From contig NZ_CP045488.1 of assembly GCF_009392895.1 (NCBI RefSeq), positions 2,790,001-2,854,000 on the forward strand: a stretch of DNA of 64,000 nt. The letters are read 5' to 3'. The notes beneath the pieces were generated by a model. It ran no database searches and had not been told where the DNA came from. It was given only the letters and a program-made list of their open reading frames with translations. Positions within the stretch are counted from its first letter, which is position 1, and every line of letters begins with the position of its first letter. Origin of the DNA: Natronorubrum aibiense (GTDB lineage Archaea; Halobacteriota; Halobacteria; Halobacteriales; Natrialbaceae). The position numbers and the translations under genes were made by a program. This document shows, in pieces, positions 54,155 through 62,390 of the stretch.

Positions 54155-54574
54155 CTACAAACTGGCTTCGACGAGATCCAGCTGCGTATCGCGGAACTCA
54201 CCGTCGTCACCCATCGTCTCGCTATCGCCAGCGCTGAGGTCGGCGTCCTCGGTAAACAGAACGCCCCACGTCGGGGCGTCCGAGCCGAGATCGTAGCTGA
54301 TGATGTAGGCGTCCCAGTCGTCCGGGTCGTCGAACACGTCGTCCGCCGAGCCGGAATCGTCGATCAGATCCTCTTTTGTCGCCGTTTCGAGTGCCGAAAT
54401 CACCTCGAAATCGACGCCGGGGTAATAATCGTCACCGTACACGAGCACGGTGTCGTCGTCCTCCTGTGCGGTGGCCGCGCTTGCGCCGAGGGCGACCGCC
54501 GTCGTGGCGAGTGCGCCCTTCTTCAAGGAGGACCGTCTCGAGTCGTCGAACAGTCCGCTATTGGTATCTGTCAT
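54155..54574 (-). CDS. Tat-exported protein (paralogue 2, short form)
   Basis: A 139-residue protein beginning MTDTNSGLFDDSRRSSLKKGALATTAVALGASA, a Tat signal, then a mature domain with TVLVYGDDYYPGVDFEVISAL, DDPDDWDAYIISYDLGSDAPTWGVLF and DGEFRDTQLDLVEASL. It lacks the repeat tail of paralogue 1. Signal, domain and upstream DNA are nearly parallel in the two copies, so the pair arose by tandem duplication including the promoter. No domain family is recognised. A longer in-frame start at 54643 lies inside the conserved leader and is not favoured. Confidence 0.83.
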   Translation of the reverse strand: MTDTNSGLFDDSRRSSLKKGALATTAVALGASAATAQEDDDTVLVYGDDYYPGVDFEVISALETATKEDLIDDSGSADDVFDDPDDWDAYIISYDLGSDAPTWGVLFTEDADLSAGDSETMGDDGEFRDTQLDLVEASL

Positions 54575-54663
54575 GTCTCTCACCTGCCCCCGCAACTCGG
54601 GGTAGGCGCCTCTTGACCCGATTTTCGCATAAGTGAGCCCCATTGTTTCATCGTCTAAGACGA
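54575..54663 (-). promoter_or_regulatory. Control region of Tat-exported paralogue 2
   Basis: Minus strand: dyad TCGTCTTAGACGA (54651-54663), TATA-like CACTTATGC, leader stem TACCCC-GAGTTGC-GGGGG and GGTGAG before the ATG at 54574. It matches the block ahead of paralogue 1 in order and almost base for base, but the hairpin loop differs in length, so the reading frames through the leader differ. This argues that the leader is untranslated. Confidence 0.65.
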
Positions 54664-54929
54664 ACTGTACTCGACGACCGGGGGGCTAAGCGACCAGTTC
54701 GCAAGGGATCGACACTCGACCCGCTGACAAACGAGAACACCCGCTTGACGGTTCGGTTCGCCGATGAAGCGGTAGCCACCGTGTCTGGGGTAATTCTCAC
54801 GGTGAGGCACAAAACGACCCATTGTGTCGTCGTGAACAGGACAGAACGGAACGACGAGCGGAGAGTAGAAGCAGATCCCACAGCCTCGAGACGGCCGTCA
54901 GCCGGCCGAAGAACGCGCCGCCCGTGGTC
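54575..54929. other. Intergenic region between folA and paralogue 2
   Basis: After the 89-base control region at its left edge, about 265 bases up to the folA stop (54930) hold no supported gene, no long repeat and no hairpin element. Confidence 0.5.
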
Positions 54930-55469
54930 TCAGTCCGTGCGCTCTCGTCGTGCGTACTCTACGAACGCGAATCCGTCGTGTTCGGCCCGCGAAACCTCGC
55001 GAAACGACTCGCGGTCCCACGTCGGGAATCGCGTGTCGCCGTCGGGATCGTCGTGTACCTCGGTGACGATCAGTCGATCGAGCGCGGGCAGCAACTGCTC
55101 GTACACTGTCGCGCCGCCAGCGACGAACACGCGATCGGTGTTGTGGCGCTTGCGAGCCGCACGCTCGGCTGCCTCGAGCGCACCCTCGAGGTCGTTCGCG
55201 ACGACGGCGTTCTCGGGTGTCTCGAGGGGGCGACTCGTCAGGACGATCGTCGTCCGGCCCGGCAGCGGTTCGCCGAGGGCCTCGAGGATCCCCTCGTAGG
55301 TGACCCGGCCCATGATGACCGGGTGATCCATCGTCGTCTCCTTGAAATGCGTCAGATCCGCAGGAATGTGCCAGGGCATGTCACCGTCCTTGCCGATGAC
55401 GTCGTTGTCCGCGACGGCGACGATGCCGACGAGTTCGCAGTCGGTCTCGAGTTCGTGCTCGTCGCTCAT
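54930..55469 (-). CDS. folA: Dihydrofolate reductase
   Basis: A 179-residue DHFR (EC 1.5.1.3) reducing dihydrofolate with NADPH. VGIVAVADNDVIGKDGDMPWHIPADLTHFKETTMDHPVIMGRVTYEGI covers the substrate site (Trp in MPWHIP and Asp/Glu-type acid in PADL), and VFVAGGATVYEQLLP the nucleotide loop. It follows thyA with a 4-base ATGA-type overlap, so dihydrofolate made by ThyA is recycled by its neighbour. Confidence 0.96.
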   Translation of the reverse strand: MSDEHELETDCELVGIVAVADNDVIGKDGDMPWHIPADLTHFKETTMDHPVIMGRVTYEGILEALGEPLPGRTTIVLTSRPLETPENAVVANDLEGALEAAERAARKRHNTDRVFVAGGATVYEQLLPALDRLIVTEVHDDPDGDTRFPTWDRESFREVSRAEHDGFAFVEYARRERTD

Positions 55470-56482
55470 TCAGCCACCGAAAACATGAGCCCGTCGTGGG
55501 AGTCGTAGTCCTGCAACTCGACGTCCTCGTAGGCCAGTTCGTCGACCGTCGCGTCACCGATCTCGAGCGTCGGGCGCTCGAGTGGCTCTCGGGACAGTTG
55601 CTCGAGCAGGCCGGGGACATGGTCGAGTCGCTCGTCGCCCTCGGCTTCGGCGGGCGCTTCGGTCTCGAGCCACTCGCGAATCGAGAGATAATCCTCGCGC
55701 TCGTCGGCGTCGGCCAGACGAGACTGCAGCGCCTCGAGGTTGTCGGCGTACCACTCCCCGCGCGCGCCGCGCCCGCAGTAGACGTGGGCGTCGACGACCG
55801 TGTGGGCGAAGATTCCGGGTTCGAAGCCCGTCTGCTGGGCGACGACCTTCGTCAGGAGCGCGTAGGCCGCGATGTTGAACGGAATTCCCAGTGCGGTGTC
55901 GCCGGAGCGCTGGGTGAGATGGCAGTTCAGTCGGTCGCCCTGAACGTTGAAGACGAACGAGTAGTGACACGGCGGCAGCGTCGAGACGGCCGCGTTGGCA
56001 GGGTGCCAGGCGTTGACGACGAGTCGACGCGAGTTCGGGCTGTCCGAGAGGGTGTCGACGACGTACTGGAGCTGGTCAAAGGTCTTTCTGCCGTCTGACT
56101 CCTCGGTCACCCACCGGTGGGCCTCGTCAGGCCACGTTTCGCCCTCGAGTTGGGCGTCGTCCTCAGGAATCGGATACCGTCGCCAGAAGCGGCCGTAGGC
56201 GGTGTCGAGTCGCCCCTCCTCGTCGGCCCACGCGTCCCAGATCTTGGTCTCTTCGCGGAGGTTCTTGACGTGTTCCTCGCCGGAGAGATACCAGCACACC
56301 TCGTGTAGCATCGAGTTCCAGCGGTAGCCGTCCATCTGCTTGGTCGTCAGCAGGGGGTACCCCTCCTGGAGGTCGACCTCGTAGTGCTCGCTGAACGACG
56401 AGATCGTGTCGACGCCGGTCCGATTCGGCTTGTACGTGCCCTCCGAAAGGACCGTGTCGACGAGCTCGAGGTACTGTTGCAT
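55466..56482 (-). CDS. thyA: Thymidylate synthase
   Basis: A 338-residue ThyA (EC 2.1.1.45) that methylates dUMP with methylene-tetrahydrofolate. The catalytic Cys is in STLPPCHYSFVFNV; RTGVDTISSFSEHYEVDLQEGYPLLTTKQM is the N-terminal folate/dUMP region, and HLTQRSGDTALGIPFNIAAYALL a conserved helix. The C-terminus is longer than in E. coli, as is common in haloarchaea. ATG 56482 (MQQYLELVDTV) is chosen over one eight codons upstream. It diverges from the exonuclease/helicase pair. Confidence 0.96.
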   Translation of the reverse strand: MQQYLELVDTVLSEGTYKPNRTGVDTISSFSEHYEVDLQEGYPLLTTKQMDGYRWNSMLHEVCWYLSGEEHVKNLREETKIWDAWADEEGRLDTAYGRFWRRYPIPEDDAQLEGETWPDEAHRWVTEESDGRKTFDQLQYVVDTLSDSPNSRRLVVNAWHPANAAVSTLPPCHYSFVFNVQGDRLNCHLTQRSGDTALGIPFNIAAYALLTKVVAQQTGFEPGIFAHTVVDAHVYCGRGARGEWYADNLEALQSRLADADEREDYLSIREWLETEAPAEAEGDERLDHVPGLLEQLSREPLERPTLEIGDATVDELAYEDVELQDYDSHDGLMFSVAE

Positions 56483-56598
56483 TAGCCCCTCATTTGGAAC
56501 GGGCATACATATGCGTTCAAGTTCTGGATTGCTCGAGCCGCTTCACTTTCACTCCGCTGTCCAAACTCTCTTTGGTCCTGCCCTCCTCCCGACGACCG

Positions 56599-58161
56599 AT
56601 GACCGCTCGAGCCGACGTGTCGCTGCTCGCCCTCCCACCGTCGGCGCTCGTCGACCGCCCAGTCGAGACGCTCGCAGACGTCGACGTGACCCTCGAGCCG
56701 GACGCCGTCTGGGTGCTCGGCCCCGACCAGGAGCCACAGGCGTTCGCCCGCGCGCGGCAGGTGTTCGACGCGCCGACGTTTCATCCGCCGCTCGAGACCG
56801 GCGACGGGCCACTTTCCAGCTACCAGTTCGAGAGCGACGACCTCGAGCTCGCGGTCTGCAACGGAGTCAGATCGCTGCAGGCCGATCAATCGGCCGGCTC
56901 GAGTGCGTTCACGGGATCGAGCGACGTCGTCGCGCTCGTCTGTGACGACGTCGCTACGAACGTCCGACCAACGACGCTCGAGACGAGCCTCGAGGGGGCG
57001 GCCACTCTCGCCGCGGCGTTGCCGACCGGACGCGTGACGACCGTTCTGACGGGCAGCGAACCGGCCGGCTACGACGAACTGTGGCACCTCGAGGCCGACA
57101 CCGGGGCGGTCTGCACCGTCGATCACGAGCCCGCGGTGGTCTGTTCCCCGGCCGGCGACGACTGTGTCTCCGTCCGTGTTCGAGGTGGCGGCCCCGTCGA
57201 GGGCTACGGCAGCGACCGCTCGATCGCGAAACTGTCGTTGTCCGACGACGGCATCGAGCGCGTGGAGACGTACTCGGTAACGACGTTCGGGCTCGAGGCC
57301 GTCTCCGGGATCGGCCCGAAGACCGCGACTCGCCTCACCGAGCGCGGCGTGAGGACGCGAACCGAACTGCTCGAGGTGCCCCTCGAAACGCTGGCCGAGC
57401 TTCCCGGCGTGGGCTGCGACCGCGCGCGGACGATCCACCAGCACGCGACGGTTCTCGAGACGGGCGAGCCGCGGCGACGCACCGACGAGCCGCTCCCGGG
57501 CGAGCGCTGGTCGACGCCGCCGCTGTGTCTCGACATCGAAACCGACGGGCTCTCGCCGACGATCATCTGGCAGATCGGCGTCTACGACCCCGTGACCGAC
57601 ACCTATCGCGCGTTCGTCGAACGCGACGAGCCGACCGATCCGGGGCCGGTGCTCGAGGCGTTCTGTGACTGGCTGCTCGGGATCCACCCCGACAGGGCGC
57701 TGCTCACCTGGAACGGCTGGCGGTTCGACTACCGCCACCTCGGCTCGTTTATCGCCAGATACGTCCCCTACTACGCCGACGACTGGGAGTCGATCCCGAC
57801 GTTCGACCTCTATGCTTGGGCCGTCCGCAACGAGCACGCGATTCTCCCCGGGCGGACGAACGAACTCGCCGTCGTCGCCGACGCGCTCGGCTACGAGGGG
57901 GCGGCGACCGGCCTCGACGGTGCCCGGACGGCCGCGGCGTATCAGCGATTCATGCGAACCGGAGAACCCCTCGAGTGGGGCCGCCACGAAGCCTACTGCG
58001 AGGACGACTGCCGGGCGCTGTGGCACGTCTACGAGCGACTTCGAGACGCGTCGGCGGCCTCGAGCGCCGGCGCGACGGAGTCCGGTACGACGGCGCAAAC
58101 GACAGGAGACGACGCGAACGAGACGATCGACAGCGAGCAAACCGGACTGGGTGACTTTTGA
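56599..58161 (+). CDS. HhH plus DEDD exonuclease, MrfB/YprB-like
   Basis: A 520-residue protein. Residues 1-225 are an unassigned region (VVALVCDDVATNVRP). A helix-hairpin-helix pair at about 230-285 (VSGIGPKTATRL, ELPGVGCDRARTI) binds DNA in other proteins. The RNase-H-like 3'-5' exonuclease domain covers about 308-480: LDIETDG (D and E of motif I, 311-317), WNGWRFDYRHLG (motif II, about 371-382) and YCEDDCRAL (motif III, Y-x3-D). The order resembles Bacillus YprB/MrfB, which acts with helicase MrfA in mitomycin-damage repair. Its stop overlaps the helicase ATG by one base (TGATG). Confidence 0.85.
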   Translation: MTARADVSLLALPPSALVDRPVETLADVDVTLEPDAVWVLGPDQEPQAFARARQVFDAPTFHPPLETGDGPLSSYQFESDDLELAVCNGVRSLQADQSAGSSAFTGSSDVVALVCDDVATNVRPTTLETSLEGAATLAAALPTGRVTTVLTGSEPAGYDELWHLEADTGAVCTVDHEPAVVCSPAGDDCVSVRVRGGGPVEGYGSDRSIAKLSLSDDGIERVETYSVTTFGLEAVSGIGPKTATRLTERGVRTRTELLEVPLETLAELPGVGCDRARTIHQHATVLETGEPRRRTDEPLPGERWSTPPLCLDIETDGLSPTIIWQIGVYDPVTDTYRAFVERDEPTDPGPVLEAFCDWLLGIHPDRALLTWNGWRFDYRHLGSFIARYVPYYADDWESIPTFDLYAWAVRNEHAILPGRTNELAVVADALGYEGAATGLDGARTAAAYQRFMRTGEPLEWGRHEAYCEDDCRALWHVYERLRDASAASSAGATESGTTAQTTGDDANETIDSEQTGLGDF

Positions 58162-60833
58162 TGCACGAGACCGACGACACGCGAGGCGACGAACGGGCAG
58201 CGATCCCGATCACCGGCGACGAGTTGCTCGAGACGTTCCCGCGATATCACGACCCGAACGACGTCACGCGCCTCGAGCTCCCGGGTCGAGAGGCTGCGAC
58301 GGTCCCGAACTCGGATGTGCTTCGTCCCGAACTCGCAGCACCGCTCGAGAACGACCTCTACACGCACCAGGCCGACGCCCTCGAGGCGCTCGCACGCGAC
58401 GAGAACGTCTGTGTCGCGACGAGTACGTCCTCCGGGAAGACCCGGATTTATGCCCTCCAGATCGCGCGCAACGTCCTCGAGGCCCGGGCCCGCAGCGAGG
58501 ACGCCACGGCGTACGTCCTATATCCAACGAAAGCGCTCTCCCGGGATCAGGAACGCGAACTGAACGACTTCTTCGACGCCCTCGGCCTCGAGATCTCGGT
58601 GCAGGTCTACGACGGCGACACCGAACGGGGCCAGACGCGACGGCGGATTCGCAAGGAGGCTGACGTCATCATCTCGAACTTCGCGGGCGTGAACACGTAC
58701 CTCCACGATCACGACCGCTGGGCGCGCTTTCTCTCGGCCTGCGAGCTGGTGGTGATCGACGAATCGCACACCTACACCGGCGTCCACGGCATGCACGTCG
58801 CCTGGATCGTCCGCCGGCTGAAGCGGGTTCTTACCTACTACGACGCCGACCCGCGCTACGTCCTCACGAGCGCGACGATCGGCAACCCCGGCGACCACTC
58901 GCAAGCGCTGCTCGACGAACCGGTAACCGTCGTCGACGAAGACAGCTCGCCGACGGGGCCGCGAGAGCTGGTGCTCTGGAACCCGCCGCCGCGTGCGAGC
59001 GAGGAGTCGAATACTTGGCGTGCTCCGTCTGCCGAGGTCGATGAGACACCGAACGGCGACGCCGACGACGCGGTCGTCGAACGCGTCCCGGCCACCGTCG
59101 AGGCCCCGAAGTTGCTCTCGCATCTAACCTACCACGACGCCCAGACCCTGCTGTTTACGCCCTCGAGAAAGCTCGCCGAACTCTCGGTCAAGCGCGCGTC
59201 GAAACACCGGCAGGATCGCAGCCGGTACTACACGAACCCCGATCGCGGTGCCGCCATCGAACCCTACCACGCCGGCCACTCCCGTCGGAATCGCCACGGC
59301 ACCGAACACCAGCTCAAAACGGGCGTCCTCGACGGCGTCGCCTCGACCAACGCCCTCGAGTTGGGGATCAACGTCGGCGAGATGGACGCGACGGTCCAAC
59401 TCGGCTACCCCGGGCAGCGACAGTCGTTCTGGCAGCAGATCGGTCGGGCCGGCCGCGGAACCAAGCGTTCGCTCTCGGTGCTCGTCGCCGAACACCGCAC
59501 GCTCGATCAGTACATCGCCGCGAACCCCGACTATCTGCTCGAGACCGACGTCGAAGACGCCGTCGTCGATATCGATAATGACGCGGTTTTCGCCCAGCAC
59601 TTGCTGTGTGCGGCCGACGAACTCGCACTCGAGGCCGACGACGCGGGGACGTTCGTCGAGCGCGACCGACTCGAGCAGGCCGTCGAGATGTGGCGACGCG
59701 CCGGCCGACTCTCCGGGGCGCTCGAGACGGGAGTCTCGTACACTGGCCCGCCCCGACCGCAGGGAACAATCTCGCTGTACGCCACGACGGGCGAGGAGTA
59801 CGAGGTACGACTCGCCGACGGCGTCGGCGACGAGTACGATCTGGAGATGGAACCGCTGGCGAAAGAACGGGTCCTGCGGGACTTCCACGAGGGCGCGGTG
59901 CGGCTCCACCAGGGCCAGCAGTACGAGGTCACGGCGGCCGATCACGGCTCGCCGCGGCCGTCGGTGACGCTGCGACCGACGGATGTCGACTACTACACGC
60001 GCACGCGGACGGACGTAACGGTACTCGACGCCGTCTCCGAGCGGTCCCGCGAGATCGGCGACTTCACGCTTCACTTCGGTCGCGGTCGGGTACTGGTCTA
60101 TCACGGCACCTACGACGAGGTCGCGATCCACGGTGGAAAACGAAAAGCGCAGTCGATCCCGACCGAGAACCCGCCGCTGTCGATGGACACGCAACTCTGC
60201 TGGCTCGAGGTCCCCGAGGCCGTCGAGACGGCGCTGGTAGAGAAGTACCGCGATTTTTCCCTGCCGGATCTCGAGGACGGCCTCGCGGAGACGGCCCACC
60301 TCGGCTACGCGGGCGGGCTCCACGCGGCCGAACACGCCACGATCGGCGTCGCCCCGCTCGAGTTGATGGTCGACAAACGCGACCTCGGTGGGCTCGCGAC
60401 GCTGACGATCGACTCGCATCTCGAGCACGACACCGCCGGAACCGACAGGGACGCGCCACGGAACATCGCCGCCGCGGAGGCGACTGTCAGGGAGATCGCC
60501 AGCGGCCTCGAGCGCGAGCCGGCGAGCGGCTGGTTCATCTACGACGGCATCGATGGCGGCCTCGGCTTCGCGCGGGCGATCTACGAGGAGTTCGAGGCCG
60601 TCGCCCGGCGGGCGCACGAACTCATCGCGGGCTGTGACTGTGGCTCCGTTGGGGGCTGTCCCGCGTGCGTGATGGACGATCAGTGTGGCAACGACAATCA
60701 GCCGCTGCACCGTGATGCCGCGGTGGACGTGTTGGATCAGTTACTTGGAAACGCGGACGACGGGGTGCTCGAGGCACACCAACCCGACGACGAGTACGGC
60801 GGTGAGCGGCGGCCGCCGTTGTTTTACTCTTGA
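58161..60833 (+). CDS. DEAD/DEAH helicase with Cys-rich C-terminus, MrfA/YprA-like
   Basis: An 890-residue superfamily 2 helicase. Walker A TSTSSGKT is at about 87-94, Walker B VVIDESH at about 197-203, and motifs V/VI appear as ASTNALELGINVGEMDATVQLGYPG and QQIGRAGRG. The C-terminal DUF1998-type domain ends with CDCGSVGGCPACVMDDQCGN, four or more zinc-type cysteines. This matches YprA/MrfA of Bacillus (DNA interstrand and adduct repair). It starts at the base where the exonuclease gene stops, so the two are translated together. Confidence 0.9.
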   Translation: MHETDDTRGDERAAIPITGDELLETFPRYHDPNDVTRLELPGREAATVPNSDVLRPELAAPLENDLYTHQADALEALARDENVCVATSTSSGKTRIYALQIARNVLEARARSEDATAYVLYPTKALSRDQERELNDFFDALGLEISVQVYDGDTERGQTRRRIRKEADVIISNFAGVNTYLHDHDRWARFLSACELVVIDESHTYTGVHGMHVAWIVRRLKRVLTYYDADPRYVLTSATIGNPGDHSQALLDEPVTVVDEDSSPTGPRELVLWNPPPRASEESNTWRAPSAEVDETPNGDADDAVVERVPATVEAPKLLSHLTYHDAQTLLFTPSRKLAELSVKRASKHRQDRSRYYTNPDRGAAIEPYHAGHSRRNRHGTEHQLKTGVLDGVASTNALELGINVGEMDATVQLGYPGQRQSFWQQIGRAGRGTKRSLSVLVAEHRTLDQYIAANPDYLLETDVEDAVVDIDNDAVFAQHLLCAADELALEADDAGTFVERDRLEQAVEMWRRAGRLSGALETGVSYTGPPRPQGTISLYATTGEEYEVRLADGVGDEYDLEMEPLAKERVLRDFHEGAVRLHQGQQYEVTAADHGSPRPSVTLRPTDVDYYTRTRTDVTVLDAVSERSREIGDFTLHFGRGRVLVYHGTYDEVAIHGGKRKAQSIPTENPPLSMDTQLCWLEVPEAVETALVEKYRDFSLPDLEDGLAETAHLGYAGGLHAAEHATIGVAPLELMVDKRDLGGLATLTIDSHLEHDTAGTDRDAPRNIAAAEATVREIASGLEREPASGWFIYDGIDGGLGFARAIYEEFEAVARRAHELIAGCDCGSVGGCPACVMDDQCGNDNQPLHRDAAVDVLDQLLGNADDGVLEAHQPDDEYGGERRPPLFYS

Positions 60834-60906
60834 CACCCACATACGTGCACATTTTCGACTCGAACAAAGAGCAACGTTTACAGGTTCGTGCGTTCCGCTA
60901 TCGACC

Positions 60907-62199
60907 ATGCGAGAGACCGTACTCCTGATCGGTGGCGGTGGCCGCGAGCACGCCATCGCTCGCGCGCTCGAGGACAGTGAGGCCGACCTCTATGCCTGTG
61001 CCGGCAACAAAAACCCGGGTATCGCTCGGATCGCGGCCGGGTTCGAGACGCTCGAGACGACCGACCCGGACGCGGTCGTCGACTACGCCGAGGCCGTCGA
61101 GGCGACGCTCGCCGTCGTCGGCCCCGAGGCACCGCTCGACGCCGGCGTCGCGGACGCACTCGAGGACGCGGGCATCTACGCGTTCGGGCCGAAAGCCGAC
61201 GACGCCCGCATCGAGACGGACAAGGCGTTCCAGCGCCGCTTCATGGCCGAAAACGATATCCCCGGCTGTCCGGACTTCGAGACGTTCGACGACATGGATG
61301 CCGCCTGCGAGTTCATCGACGAGTACGACGGCGACCTCGCGATCAAGCCCGCCGGCCTCACGGGCGGCAAGGGCGTCAAAGTCATCGGTGATCAGGTCAC
61401 GCCCGAGGAGGGCAAGGAGTACATCCGCGGCTCCGACTACGATCGGATCGTCCTCGAGGAACGACTGATCGGCGAGGAAGTCACGATTCAGGCCTTCGTC
61501 GCCAACGGCGCGTTCGAGACTGCTCCCGCAGTACAGGACCACAAACGCGCCTACGAAGGCGACGAAGGGCCGAATACGGGCGGCATGGGAAGCTACTCCG
61601 ATGCGACCGCGGCGCTGCCGTTCATGACTGACGACGAGTACGAGGAAGCCGTCGAGGTCATCGAGGCCACCGTCGACGCCCTTGATGACTACCGTGGCAT
61701 CCTCTACGGCCAGTTCATGCTCACGAGCGAGGGCCCGAAAGTCATCGAGTTCAACGCCCGCTTCGGCGACCCCGAGGCGATGAACACGCTGCCCGTCCTC
61801 GAGACGGACTTCCTCGACGTGCTCACGGCTGCGCGTGATGGCGAGGCCCCGCCAGCGCTCGACTTTGCCTCCCAGGCGACGGTCTGTAAGTACGCCGTTC
61901 CCGAGGGCTACCCGACGGACCCCGAAGCCGGTGCGAAGGTGCAAGTGGACGAAGACAGTGCAGGTGACGCCCTGCTCTACTACGCAAGCGTCGACGAGCG
62001 CGACGACGGCATCTACACGACGACCTCCCGCTCGTTCGCCGTCGTCGGCGTCGCCGATTCGATCAGCGATGCCGAGGAGATCGCCGAGGACGCCCTCGCG
62101 GTCGCCGGCGACGAGGGCCTGCACATGCGCCACGACATCGGGAAAGCAGACCTCGTCCAGCGCCGGATCGACCACATGAACGAACTCCGCGGCGAGTAA
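60907..62199 (+). CDS. purD: Phosphoribosylamine-glycine ligase
   Basis: PurD (GAR synthetase, EC 6.3.4.13, 430 residues) joins glycine to phosphoribosylamine, the second step of purine synthesis. The Rossmann start MRETVLLIGGGGREHAIARAL, ATP-grasp pieces IKPAGLTGGKGVKVIGD and NTGGMGSYSD, and metal site VIEFNARFGDPE are all seen. The ATG at 60907 is correct; a long in-frame extension upstream overlaps the helicase gene in another frame and is not real. There are 73 bases between the genes. Confidence 0.97.
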   Translation: MRETVLLIGGGGREHAIARALEDSEADLYACAGNKNPGIARIAAGFETLETTDPDAVVDYAEAVEATLAVVGPEAPLDAGVADALEDAGIYAFGPKADDARIETDKAFQRRFMAENDIPGCPDFETFDDMDAACEFIDEYDGDLAIKPAGLTGGKGVKVIGDQVTPEEGKEYIRGSDYDRIVLEERLIGEEVTIQAFVANGAFETAPAVQDHKRAYEGDEGPNTGGMGSYSDATAALPFMTDDEYEEAVEVIEATVDALDDYRGILYGQFMLTSEGPKVIEFNARFGDPEAMNTLPVLETDFLDVLTAARDGEAPPALDFASQATVCKYAVPEGYPTDPEAGAKVQVDEDSAGDALLYYASVDERDDGIYTTTSRSFAVVGVADSISDAEEIAEDALAVAGDEGLHMRHDIGKADLVQRRIDHMNELRGE

Positions 62200-62390
62200 C
62201 ACCGTCGCTGCGTTCTCTCGGTCATCGTTTTTTCGTCATCGTCTTCAGCGTCCAGTATTGTTCGACCCCGTCCGCTCTCCTGACCGAATCGATCCGATGA
62301 CCATCACGAGACTTGTCAATACAATGGAACAAAGTAGCTGAGCGTCCAGCATACGACAGAGAGCCGATCTAGCGGTCTCACCTCCAAGAA

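Noticed and set aside
56482-58140. Leftward open frame of 552 codons opposite the exonuclease gene
   Set aside because: Antisense to a protein with clear exonuclease and HhH motifs; the shadow has no motifs.
60685-60906. 74-residue N-terminal extension of purD
   Set aside because: It overlaps the helicase gene in another frame, and the family N-terminus begins at the ATG at 60907.
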